Shown in pieces: positions 8,762-16,016 of a stretch of DNA of 64,000 nt. The notes below the pieces were generated by a model. The model ran no database searches, was not told the origin of the DNA, and saw nothing but the letters and a program-made list of their open reading frames with translations. Each line of letters opens with the position of its first letter. The first letter of the stretch is position 1. A program made the translations under genes and the position numbers. Source of the DNA: an uncultured Prevotella sp. Lineage in GTDB: Bacteria > Bacteroidota > Bacteroidia > Bacteroidales > Bacteroidaceae. The stretch spans positions 62,001 through 126,000 of the forward strand of contig CAMKTS010000003.1 of NCBI GenBank assembly GCA_946415755.1, in the 5' to 3' direction.

Positions 8762-9970
8762 ATGCAGAACATTACAGACAACATTTATTATGTGGGTGTC
8801 AACGACCGCAACAAGTCGTTGTTTGAAGGCCTGTGGCCGCTGCCCTACGGAGTGAGCTATAACTCTTACCTTATCGCTGACGAGAAGGTGTGCCTGATCG
8901 ACACCGTGGAGGTAGACTTCTTCACACAGTATATGGAACATATCCAGGAGGTCATCGGCGACCGCCCCGTAGACTACCTGGTGGTCAACCACATGGAGCC
9001 GGACCATAGCGGTTCGATAGCCCTTATCAAGAAATATTACCCGCAGATCCAGATTGTGGGCAACAAGAAGACGTTCCAGATGATGGAAGGCTTCTATGGC
9101 ATTGCCGACGGTACGCTGGAGGTGAAGAACGGTGACACCCTCCACCTGGGCAGCCGCACGCTCTCCTTCGTGCTGACCCCGATGGTACACTGGCCCGAGA
9201 CGATGGTAACCCTTGCCACCACTCCCGATGGTTCTCCATCGGGCAACACCGTCCTCTTCAGCGGCGATGCCTTCGGCTGCTTCGGAGCACTGAACGGCGG
9301 CATCATCGACGAGCAGATCAACTGCGACAGCTTCTGGCTGGAGATGGTACGCTACTACTCGAATATCGTGGGCAAGTACGGCACCCCCGTGCAGAACGCC
9401 CTGAAGAAGCTGGCCGACGTGAAGCTCGACTACATCTGCGCCACCCACGGTCCGGTATGGCACCAGTATATCGACAGGGTGGTGGCCGAGTACGACCGCA
9501 TGTCGAAGTATGAGACGGAGCCAGGCCTGGTCATCTGCTACGGTACCATGTACGGCAATACGGAGCGTGCCGCCGAGGTGATAGCCCGTGCTGCCTCAGA
9601 GGCCGGGGTGAAGAACATCGTGATGTACAACGTGTCGAAGACCCACCACTCATACATCATCCGCGACGTGTTCCGCTACAAGGGGCTTATCGTCGGTGCG
9701 CCGACCTATAACACGGCACTCTACCACGAGATGGACGTGCTGCTCTCTGAGTTGGCTGGCAAGGACATCAAGAACCACCTGCTGGGCTGGTTCGGTTCCT
9801 ATGGCTGGGCTTCGAAGGCCGTCTGTGAGATACAGCGGTGGAACGATGAACACCTGCATTTCGAGGAGGTGGGTCATCCCGTGGAGATCAAGCAGAGCCT
9901 GAATGCAGAGACCACGGCACAGTGTGAGGCACTGGGCCGTGCGATGGCTGAGAGGCTGCAGAAGGATTAA
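8762..9970 (+). CDS. Flavodiiron protein (FprA family A-type flavoprotein)
   Basis: This cytosolic enzyme reduces O2 to water and/or NO to N2O, protecting anaerobes. The N-terminal metallo-beta-lactamase-like diiron domain carries H77-M-E79-P-D81-H82, a later MVHWPETM histidine, the SGDAFG aspartate and a THGPVWH histidine. The C-terminal flavodoxin domain (from about residue 255) has the FMN phosphate loop CYGTMYGNTE. At 402 residues it is the simple class A form with no fused rubredoxin or NAD(P)H domain, so it needs an external electron donor. Direction and spacing suit cotranscription with the kinase upstream. O2 versus NO preference cannot be decided. Confidence 0.95.
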   Translation: MQNITDNIYYVGVNDRNKSLFEGLWPLPYGVSYNSYLIADEKVCLIDTVEVDFFTQYMEHIQEVIGDRPVDYLVVNHMEPDHSGSIALIKKYYPQIQIVGNKKTFQMMEGFYGIADGTLEVKNGDTLHLGSRTLSFVLTPMVHWPETMVTLATTPDGSPSGNTVLFSGDAFGCFGALNGGIIDEQINCDSFWLEMVRYYSNIVGKYGTPVQNALKKLADVKLDYICATHGPVWHQYIDRVVAEYDRMSKYETEPGLVICYGTMYGNTERAAEVIARAASEAGVKNIVMYNVSKTHHSYIIRDVFRYKGLIVGAPTYNTALYHEMDVLLSELAGKDIKNHLLGWFGSYGWASKAVCEIQRWNDEHLHFEEVGHPVEIKQSLNAETTAQCEALGRAMAERLQKD

Positions 9971-10001
9971 TCATTAGGAGTTACCATATAATACAGAAAG
10001 C

Positions 10002-13000
10002 ATGATGAAAAGGATATTGTTTTTCATGTTGCTCTTGGTCTCGGCACTCACGATGAGAGGACAGGAAGAGCAGAACAGCCAACCGTTTAAGGTGGCCGCC
10101 TTGTGGTATCAAGTGACATCTCCTGCATCGCAGGAGGTGATGGTGGTAAGGTCACAGGAAGAGAATGCTTACGCCGGTGACGTGGTGATTCCAGAAACCG
10201 TCACCGTCACCACCGCCGAAGGAACCGTGACGTATAGGGTAACAGAGATTGGTACGCATGCATTTTACGACTGTGCGCAACTGACCAAAATATCGATTCC
10301 CGCCAGTGTCAAGAAGATAGGGCATGGTGCCTTTAGCAACTGTACAAAATTGAAAAGAGCCGTCTTTGCCAGTGTCAACCATGTTGCAGAGATGGTGTTT
10401 GAAGATCTGACATCCAACCCGTTGTACAACGCCCACCACCTCTTTGTAGTGGATGAATCGGGCACAACGGAAAGCGAGGTAACGGAGGTGTCTTTGTCAA
10501 AGGTAGGCAACTATGCCTTTGCGGGCTGTAGCAGTCTGACCAAGGTGACCTATAAGAATGCCATGCAGGTGGGTTCATACGCCTTCCATGACTGTACGTC
10601 GCTCAAGGAGGTTCATTTCGCCAGCTACAAGGACGTGCTGGCATCGAGCTATGACGCTCTCTCATCACAGCCGTTGTACTATGCCGGCAACCTGTATATC
10701 GGTGGAAAGGAAGTGACAGAGTTTACGCCGGCAAAGACAGATATTACGGCAGGACGGATTCCTTCCTATGCCTTGGCAGGAGCTGTTCATCTCACCAAGG
10801 TCAACATACCGGAGGGAGTAACTGCTATTGGGGTGTATGCCTTTTACAACTGTAAGTCGCTGGTGACGGCCGACTTCGTCAGCTTCCAGGCGCTGCTGGA
10901 CATGTCTTGGGGCGACGAGTATTCCAATCCGTTACGCTATGCACAGTATCTGACCATCAATGGCAAGGTGGAGAACTCCATCCATGTGACGGGTACGGAG
11001 GTGAAGAATAATGCCTTCTATGGCAGTACCTGGCTGCAGACCGTCACCTTCGACGACACCGTGACGCGCATTGGTTCTAATGCTTTCAGGGGATGTTCGT
11101 CGCTGACATCCATCAACCTGCCCCGTGCCTTGGAGAGCATCGGTGCGAATGCCTTTAACGGATGTGCCTTTGAGAGCATCAACCTGCCTGGCACGCTGAC
11201 CACCATCGGTGCGCAGGCTTTCCGTGACTGTAAGCGCCTGAAAGAGGTTGCTATTCCCAACAGCGTGACATCGCTGGGCGTGTCGGCCTTCATGTACTGT
11301 ACCAATATGAAGAAGGCCGTATTGCCGACGGGACTGACCGTGGTGCCCAAGAGTTTGTTCTATAGCTGTTCCAACCTTCGCGATATCACACTGCCCGATG
11401 CCGTGTATATGATCGATGATGAGGCCTTCTATAGCTGTCAGGCCCTGGAGACCGTACCGTTGAGCAAAAACCTGCAATACATCAACAAGCAGGCCTTCTA
11501 TAGCTGTAAGGGCTTTACCAGCCTGGTGCTGTCTGACAACGGCAAGATAGAGATTATCGGTGAGAAGGCTTTTGCCAGCTGTACCAACATCACCAGTCTG
11601 ACGCTGCCTGCCACGCTGACCAATATCATGTCGGCGGGCTTTGCCGACTGTACCAGTCTTACCGATGTGTACAGCAAGGCAGAACAAGCCCCCAATGCGC
11701 AGGTCAACACCTTCGACAATCCTGCGAATATGAAGCTGTACGTCAGCGCGTCGGCTGCCGAGAGCTATCGTGCCAATGAGCCTTGGAAGCAGTTCCAGCA
11801 GAGTGGTGCCATCAGCACACACACCCTGACCTTCATCGTCAACGACGATACGGAGAAGCCGTACAAGGTCATCAGCCGCGAGGCAGGTCTTACCATTGCT
11901 GCCGACGAGGTGGCCGATCCTACGGGTATCTTCTCCGGCTGGGACAAGGAGATACCTCAGACCATGCCCAACGAGGATATGACCTTCTATGGCTATACGT
12001 CGGTAAAGAAGGAGATTGGCGGTCTGTCTTATCACTTGTTCCCCAGCGAGCAGCTCAACGGAAAGGGTCTCAGCCGCAGGGCCATGCTGATAGCCAGTCT
12101 GTCAGAACCCTACAGCAGCGAGAACATCGAAGTTCCCGCAGAGGTGGTCGACGGAGGAGTCAGCTATCCTGTTGAGGGCATCGCTCGTAGTGCCTTCGAG
12201 AAGTGTGAGGACATCTACCTTGTCAAGCTGCCCGAATCGGTCAAGGTGATTGAGCCGCGCGCCTTCATGGGGTGCTCCAAGCTGATGACCGTCAACATCC
12301 CCGCTGCCGTTACTGTCATCAGCGACAGCCTCTTCTTCAACAGTATCTCGCTCGGTACGCTGGAGTTGCACGACAACATCACCGAGATAGGTCTGCAGGC
12401 TTTCTCGTCTACCAGAGTGGCCATGACCAAGTTGCCCGCCAAGCTGAAGAAGCTGGGCAAGCAGGCTTTCTACGGCTGTAGGAGTCTGATTGACATCACG
12501 GTTCCTGCCCTTGAGGAGATGGGTGCCGAAGTATTCTACTACTGCATCAACCTGAAATCGGCCAGCTTCGACGAAGGCTTTGCCCTCTCGTTGCCCGACC
12601 GCACCTTCCAGAACTGTTCCAAGCTGGAGAAGGTGACGTTGAGTCCGAAGATGAAGATACTGGGAGCCGGTGCGTTCCTGAACTGTTCCTCGCTGCCGGC
12701 CATATCCCTGCCGGAGGGTGTGGGCATCATCGGCAACAATACTTTCGAGGGTTGTGCCAAACTGGCTACGGTGAGTATCCCGTCGACGGTCAATACCATT
12801 GGTGAGAATGCGTTTGCCGCTGACAAGGAACTCCGTCAGATTTCCGTTTCGCGTACCACTCCTCCTGCTGCCGTTTCTTCCTCGTTCTCCTCGGAAGCCT
12901 ATGAGAAGGCCAATCTCTATGTGGCCGATGCGAAGGCTGTGGAGAGCTACAAGAATGCCAGCCCGTGGAAGTTGTTCGAAAATATCTTCACCAACCAGAA

Positions 13001-14603
13001 GTTCAAGCTGACCTATATGCTTGACGGAAAGGTCTATCAGGTCAATGCCGCCGACCAGGTGTTTGACGTGCTGGTAGGTTCGGCTGTCACGCCGATGGCT
13101 GCCCCCGTCAGCGAGGGTCACGAGTTCTCTGGCTGGATGGACGAACCCGACATCATGCCTGCCGAGGATGTGACGGTTACCGGACGCTTCCAGTATGAGG
13201 TGAAGTATTACGACGGTGCCGTCAAGGAAGAGAACCGCCTGCTGGGCGACGAGAGCTTCAAATACTTCTACGGCGACAAGATCGTTGTTCCCGAAGGTCT
13301 CAACAAGGCCAGCTATACCTATACCTTCCAGGAGGCTTTGCCCGAGACGATGCCTGCCAAGGATCTGAATGTGGTGGTGGTCTACCAGGAGTCCGACCGT
13401 GAGGTGGTGGTAGACGGTGTCACCTATAAGATCTTCTTCGAGGACGGACGTGCCGAGCTGGTGAGTGCTCCCACCGACCGTACCGAGCTGTCGGTAGCCT
13501 CGCCGCTGCGCGTAGAGGGTAAGGACTATGCCATCACCACGATCCAGGACGCTGCCTTCAAGGGATGCTACAAGCTGACCAAGTTTGCCATTCCCAACAC
13601 GGTGACCACCATCGGTACACATGCCTTCGAAGGCTGTACGGCGCTTTCTGATATCACGCTGCCCAAGCAGCTGACCACCATCGGCGAGCAGGCCTTCCGC
13701 AACTGTCCCATCGTGAGCATGCTCATTCCTGCCACTGTCACCAGTGTGGGCGATGGCATCTTCAACTGGTGTACGCGCCTGCAGAGCGTCGACTTCAGTG
13801 CTGCTGTCGACAAGTTGCCCGCCCGTACCTTCCAGTCATGCGCGAGTCTAACCTCTGTCGACCTGGCCAACAACATCACCGAGATTGGCGACAATGCCTT
13901 CAACGGATGTATCAGCCTCTCGGCCATCGTGCTGCCCAACAAGCTCACCACCATCGGCGAGAGTGCCTTCCTCGGCTGTACGCACCTGTCGGCCATCACC
14001 CTGCCCGCCAGCACGGAGACGCTGGGCAACCAGGTGTTCTTCGGCTGTGGACTGAACAAGATAACCGTAGCGGGAAGCAGCATGCCCACGGCATACGCGC
14101 AGACTTTCGACAACAACACCTACGAGAATGCCACCCTCGTGACATCGCTCACGCAGCTGCCGGAGCCTTGGGACAAATTCGTCAACTACGAGGCTGCCGA
14201 GGGTTCTGGCGAGGGTTCCCTGCAGTGCGCCCAGCCCGTCATCGACTACCATAACGGTCACCTCACGTTCTCCTGCGAGACAGAGGGTGCCGTCATCGTC
14301 AGCGAGGTGAGGGTAGAGGATGCCCAGAAGAGCAATGCCACCGAGCTGGAGCTTACCAGGAAGTACATCATCACCGCCTACGCCCGCAAGGACGGTATGA
14401 GGCGTTCGGCCACCGCCACCAAGGAGCTGACGTGGAACGACACGGGTGATGTGAATGGTGACGGCGTAGTCGACGTGGCCGACGTGGTGACTGTGGTGAA
14501 CATCATCCTGCACGACGGACAGCAAGACCCCGCGAAGGCCAGGGTGTTCCTGCGCCAGCACGGTTTCATCGTAGGTGATGCCGCAGAACAGGGCGAAGAA
14601 TAA
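10002..14603 (+). CDS. BspA-like leucine-rich-repeat surface protein, 1533 aa
   Basis: It is a secreted multidomain adhesin-like protein. A signal peptide (MKRILFFMLLLVSALTMRGQ) precedes several blocks of BspA-type LRR_5 repeats with units like 'I-G-x-x-A-F-x-x-C-x-x-L-x-x-I-x-L-P'. Between blocks there are InlB-B/Listeria-Bacteroides type repeats (for example TLTFIVNDDTEKPYKVIS ending in FSGW, and KLTYMLDGKVYQVNA). Near the C-terminus one dockerin-like calcium loop (GDVNGDGVVDVADVVTVVN) is followed by a short unrelated tail. BspA proteins in Prevotella and Tannerella bind fibronectin and host cells; the ligand here is unknown. The start could be the second Met. A strong hairpin terminator follows 46 bases after the stop, then a repeat-rich region. 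Confidence 0.92.
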   Translation: MMKRILFFMLLLVSALTMRGQEEQNSQPFKVAALWYQVTSPASQEVMVVRSQEENAYAGDVVIPETVTVTTAEGTVTYRVTEIGTHAFYDCAQLTKISIPASVKKIGHGAFSNCTKLKRAVFASVNHVAEMVFEDLTSNPLYNAHHLFVVDESGTTESEVTEVSLSKVGNYAFAGCSSLTKVTYKNAMQVGSYAFHDCTSLKEVHFASYKDVLASSYDALSSQPLYYAGNLYIGGKEVTEFTPAKTDITAGRIPSYALAGAVHLTKVNIPEGVTAIGVYAFYNCKSLVTADFVSFQALLDMSWGDEYSNPLRYAQYLTINGKVENSIHVTGTEVKNNAFYGSTWLQTVTFDDTVTRIGSNAFRGCSSLTSINLPRALESIGANAFNGCAFESINLPGTLTTIGAQAFRDCKRLKEVAIPNSVTSLGVSAFMYCTNMKKAVLPTGLTVVPKSLFYSCSNLRDITLPDAVYMIDDEAFYSCQALETVPLSKNLQYINKQAFYSCKGFTSLVLSDNGKIEIIGEKAFASCTNITSLTLPATLTNIMSAGFADCTSLTDVYSKAEQAPNAQVNTFDNPANMKLYVSASAAESYRANEPWKQFQQSGAISTHTLTFIVNDDTEKPYKVISREAGLTIAADEVADPTGIFSGWDKEIPQTMPNEDMTFYGYTSVKKEIGGLSYHLFPSEQLNGKGLSRRAMLIASLSEPYSSENIEVPAEVVDGGVSYPVEGIARSAFEKCEDIYLVKLPESVKVIEPRAFMGCSKLMTVNIPAAVTVISDSLFFNSISLGTLELHDNITEIGLQAFSSTRVAMTKLPAKLKKLGKQAFYGCRSLIDITVPALEEMGAEVFYYCINLKSASFDEGFALSLPDRTFQNCSKLEKVTLSPKMKILGAGAFLNCSSLPAISLPEGVGIIGNNTFEGCAKLATVSIPSTVNTIGENAFAADKELRQISVSRTTPPAAVSSSFSSEAYEKANLYVADAKAVESYKNASPWKLFENIFTNQKFKLTYMLDGKVYQVNAADQVFDVLVGSAVTPMAAPVSEGHEFSGWMDEPDIMPAEDVTVTGRFQYEVKYYDGAVKEENRLLGDESFKYFYGDKIVVPEGLNKASYTYTFQEALPETMPAKDLNVVVVYQESDREVVVDGVTYKIFFEDGRAELVSAPTDRTELSVASPLRVEGKDYAITTIQDAAFKGCYKLTKFAIPNTVTTIGTHAFEGCTALSDITLPKQLTTIGEQAFRNCPIVSMLIPATVTSVGDGIFNWCTRLQSVDFSAAVDKLPARTFQSCASLTSVDLANNITEIGDNAFNGCISLSAIVLPNKLTTIGESAFLGCTHLSAITLPASTETLGNQVFFGCGLNKITVAGSSMPTAYAQTFDNNTYENATLVTSLTQLPEPWDKFVNYEAAEGSGEGSLQCAQPVIDYHNGHLTFSCETEGAVIVSEVRVEDAQKSNATELELTRKYIITAYARKDGMRRSATATKELTWNDTGDVNGDGVVDVADVVTVVNIILHDGQQDPAKARVFLRQHGFIVGDAAEQGEE

Positions 14604-14648
14604 TACGGTGATACACGCTTAGCACAGACTCTTCGACTATTCTTCTAA

Positions 14649-14675
14649 GAGCCAACCGTTGTGGTTGGCTCTTTC
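14649..14675 (+). terminator. Terminator of the BspA-like gene
   Basis: A perfect 9-bp stem (GAGCCAACC / GGTTGGCTC) with a 5-base loop is followed by TTTC. It begins 46 bases after the stop codon at 14603. Confidence 0.75.
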
Positions 14676-14763
14676 ACGACCGTGAGGAGCCTCTTCACGG
14701 TCGTGAGTGGCCTCTTCACGACCGTGAGTGGCCTACTTACGGCGGTGAGTGGCCCACTCACGG
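14675..14763. repeat. Four tandem 21-base palindromic repeats
   Basis: Units begin at 14675, 14696, 14717 and 14738, with a partial fifth at 14759. The consensus is CACGACCGTGAGTGGCCTCTT, and the first ten bases are nearly self-complementary (CACGACCGTG). A further hairpin, CGGAAATCCC / GGGATTTTCCG with one bulge, follows at 14761-14788. The period of 21 keeps a 7-residue repeat open in frame, but the tract directly follows a terminator and has no start signal, so it is treated as non-coding. Confidence 0.85.
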
Positions 14764-14841
14764 AAATCCCGCACGCTGGGATTTTCCGTACCAATCCAGT
14801 CATCATTTCTCAAAATGTCACTTTCGCTGATGTAACATTCC

Positions 14842-14998
14842 TTCGCGCACGCGCATGTATATAGCGAAACGTCTTTTTATGTGACCCTTCTGACCCTTCT
14901 GACCCGTAAAAGACTTTCGACAATATCCCGGTTACGGGTCAGAAGGGTCAGAAGGGTCACGTTTTTTTGCGTTTGCCTACTACGTACGCACGCGCGAA
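14842..14998. repeat. GC-rich tags around a 29-base perfect inverted repeat (copy 2)
   Basis: TTCGCGCACGCGCAT (14842-14856) and an inverted, related tag (14984-14998, reading TTCGCGCGTGCGTAC on the minus strand) enclose a perfect 29-base inverted repeat. Its arms are 14881-14909 and 14932-14960, with a 22-base spacer. Each arm holds two tandem TTCTGACCC units. On the plus strand the right arm is followed by G and seven T, so it could also stop transcription. The 15-base tag is identical to that at 1640-1654. Confidence 0.8.
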
Positions 14999-15041
14999 CA
15001 GGGTGACGCATCGCCGAAGTCAGGAAAAAGTTGCCGAATTA

Positions 15042-15073
15042 TTTGGAACTTTCGGAATAAATACCTATCTTTG
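15042..15073 (+). promoter_or_regulatory. Orphan full-consensus promoter
   Basis: TTTG (15042-15045), a 20-base spacer and TAtcTTTG (15066-15073) match the Bacteroides consensus exactly. It points right, but no gene on the plus strand follows; the next genes are convergent (toxin end at 15286). The transcript would start near 15080 and run through about 150 bases without coding potential. A 7-bp pairing (GCTCACT 15120-15126 with AGTGAGC 15199-15205) could close a structure. A small RNA is possible but unproven. Confidence 0.55.
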
Positions 15074-15227
15074 CCCCCAGAAGATAGTCCTTTGCAGCTG
15101 AACGGTTACGTGGTACGTAGCTCACTCGTGTAGGTTGTACGGGACTGTTTTCATTTTCTGCCCTTCTTGGTCTTACGTTTGTCAATCTCCACTCTTTTAG
15201 TGAGCCATCAATGACCCAAGGGGCGAG

Positions 15228-15258
15228 AAAAAATCCCTACCGATCTGTTCGAAGGGAT
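15228..15258 (-). terminator. Terminator of the toxin-antitoxin transcript
   Basis: On the minus strand ATCCCT ... AGGGAT encloses a 14-base loop CGAACAGATCGGT and is followed by six T. It lies about 30 bases after the toxin stop. A 24-base stretch (15229-15252) is identical to the terminator at 28550-28573 after a BspA-like gene, loop included. Confidence 0.7.
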
Positions 15259-15285
15259 AGTGGAGGACAAATCATGAGCAAGGAT

Positions 15286-15558
15286 TCATTTGTCATCGTA
15301 ATGCCCATAGGCCGAGAGTATGTCAATATAAACCTCGGTTTCGAAGATTTCGTAAATCAAGCGATGCTTCTTAGTGATGGTACGGCTCCACTGTCCGTTG
15401 CGGTCGCCTTTCAGAGGTTCAGGATGACCAGTGCCCGTTTTGGGATGCTCTTTCAGTTCCTTAATAAACTTATCGGCTTTCTTGTAGGCAGCAGGTTCAG
15501 AACGTTTCAATTTCTGAAGGTCTTCAATAGCCTTTGGAGAATAGATAATCTTATACAT
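15286..15558 (-). CDS. Txe/YoeB family toxin
   Basis: This 90-residue RelE-superfamily mRNA interferase is expected to cleave mRNA in the ribosomal A site. It shows the YoeB pattern: K-T-G-T-G-H-P-E-P-L-K-G, then N-G-Q-W-S-R-T-I-T-K-K-H-R-L-I-Y-E, and the C-terminal catalytic-type His and Tyr in S-A-Y-G-H-Y. Its ATG shares one base with the stop of the antitoxin gene (TGATG), so the two are coupled with the antitoxin first, the usual order in the yefM-yoeB group. A terminator hairpin follows. Confidence 0.9.
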   Translation of the reverse strand: MYKIIYSPKAIEDLQKLKRSEPAAYKKADKFIKELKEHPKTGTGHPEPLKGDRNGQWSRTITKKHRLIYEIFETEVYIDILSAYGHYDDK

Positions 15559-15809
15559 CAGCCCACTCTTTGTAGAAATTCATCCAATGACTCGTCAGGC
15601 AACATCTCAACACCTTCTCCACGCTTGATTTGTTCTCTTGCCTCATCTACACGGGCAAAGAACTCCTCTTTGGTGAGAAGAGTCGGTTCTGCTTCTTTTT
15701 CAGAAACGAGCTTGCGTAAATATTTTGCGGCCCGCTTCAGCAGGTTTTCGTCTTCAGCAATGATACTCATATTGCGAAGCATCTCTGCATTCATCTGTAT
15801 TGCTGTCAT
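15558..15809 (-). CDS. Antitoxin of the YoeB-type pair
   Basis: This 83-residue acidic helical protein (MTAIQMNAEMLRNMSIIAEDENLLKRAAKYLRK...) is encoded directly upstream of a YoeB toxin and coupled to it by a one-base overlap. It is expected to bind and neutralise the toxin and autorepress the operon. The C-terminal half (TLLTKEEFFARVDEAREQIKRGEG...) is typical of the toxin-wrapping part of short RelB/YefM-like antitoxins in Bacteroidales. It is not a clear Phd/YefM sequence, so the call rests mainly on context, size and position. Confidence 0.8.
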   Translation of the reverse strand: MTAIQMNAEMLRNMSIIAEDENLLKRAAKYLRKLVSEKEAEPTLLTKEEFFARVDEAREQIKRGEGVEMLPDESLDEFLQRVG

Positions 15810-15836
15810 ATTCTCAAATAATTATATTTCTGGCTG

Positions 15837-15867
15837 CAAAATTAAGATTTTATTCTGAATAAACAAA
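15837..15867 (-). promoter_or_regulatory. Promoter of the toxin-antitoxin operon
   Basis: On the minus strand TAatTTTG (15844-15837) is preceded by TTTG (15867-15864) with a 19-base gap. It stands 27 bases before the antitoxin ATG. A second TAtcTTTG-like box lies at 15880-15873. Confidence 0.7.
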
Positions 15868-15926
15868 GAAAACAAAGATAAATTGATATGAAAGAGATTA
15901 AATACCAACAAAAGTATAAAAAGAAG

Positions 15927-15953
15927 TGTGACAGGAACCAGGTACATGTCACA
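15927..15953 (-). terminator. Terminator of the exported-hydrolase operon
   Basis: On the minus strand TGTGACA / TGTCACA (7 bp, 13-base loop) is followed by CTTCTTTTTATAC. It lies about 64 bases past the stop of the last operon gene at 16017. Confidence 0.6.
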
Positions 15954-15960
15954 TTAATTA

Positions 15961-16005
15961 TTACTCGTTAAAGTTTGTATCTGTTTGAGGACAAGTTGCT
16001 TCTCA
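15961..16005 (-). pseudogene. Decayed duplicate of a metallopeptidase 3' end
   Basis: This stretch is about 80% identical to the last 45 bases of the metallopeptidase gene at 17570-17614. It keeps, on the minus strand, ATGAG...CAAACAGATAC.AACTTTA.CGAGTAA, but with small indels and no open frame. It lies between the phosphoesterase stop and the operon terminator, so it records an old gene duplication or rearrangement. Confidence 0.65.
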
Positions 16006-16016
16006 TTGTCCAAGGT

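Noticed and set aside
12102..13622. 506-codon open frame on the minus strand
   Set aside because: It mirrors the repeat structure of the BspA-like gene, which explains its long open state.
14675..14763. CRISPR array
   Set aside because: The 21-base units are directly adjacent with no spacers, and no cas genes are present.
14661..14864. Small repeat protein of seven-residue units
   Set aside because: It starts inside the terminator hairpin of the BspA-like gene, has no Shine-Dalgarno or promoter, and is explained by the 21-base DNA repeat.
15155..15210. Short lysine-rich minus-strand frame (V-E-I-D-K-R-K-T-K-K-G-R-K)
   Set aside because: It looks like a basic protein end, but it has only a GTG 13 codons from the stop and a stop codon closely upstream; too little to call a gene or remnant.
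15211..15858. 215-codon frame on the plus strand
   Set aside because: It is antisense to the toxin-antitoxin genes and includes their terminator; no family match.
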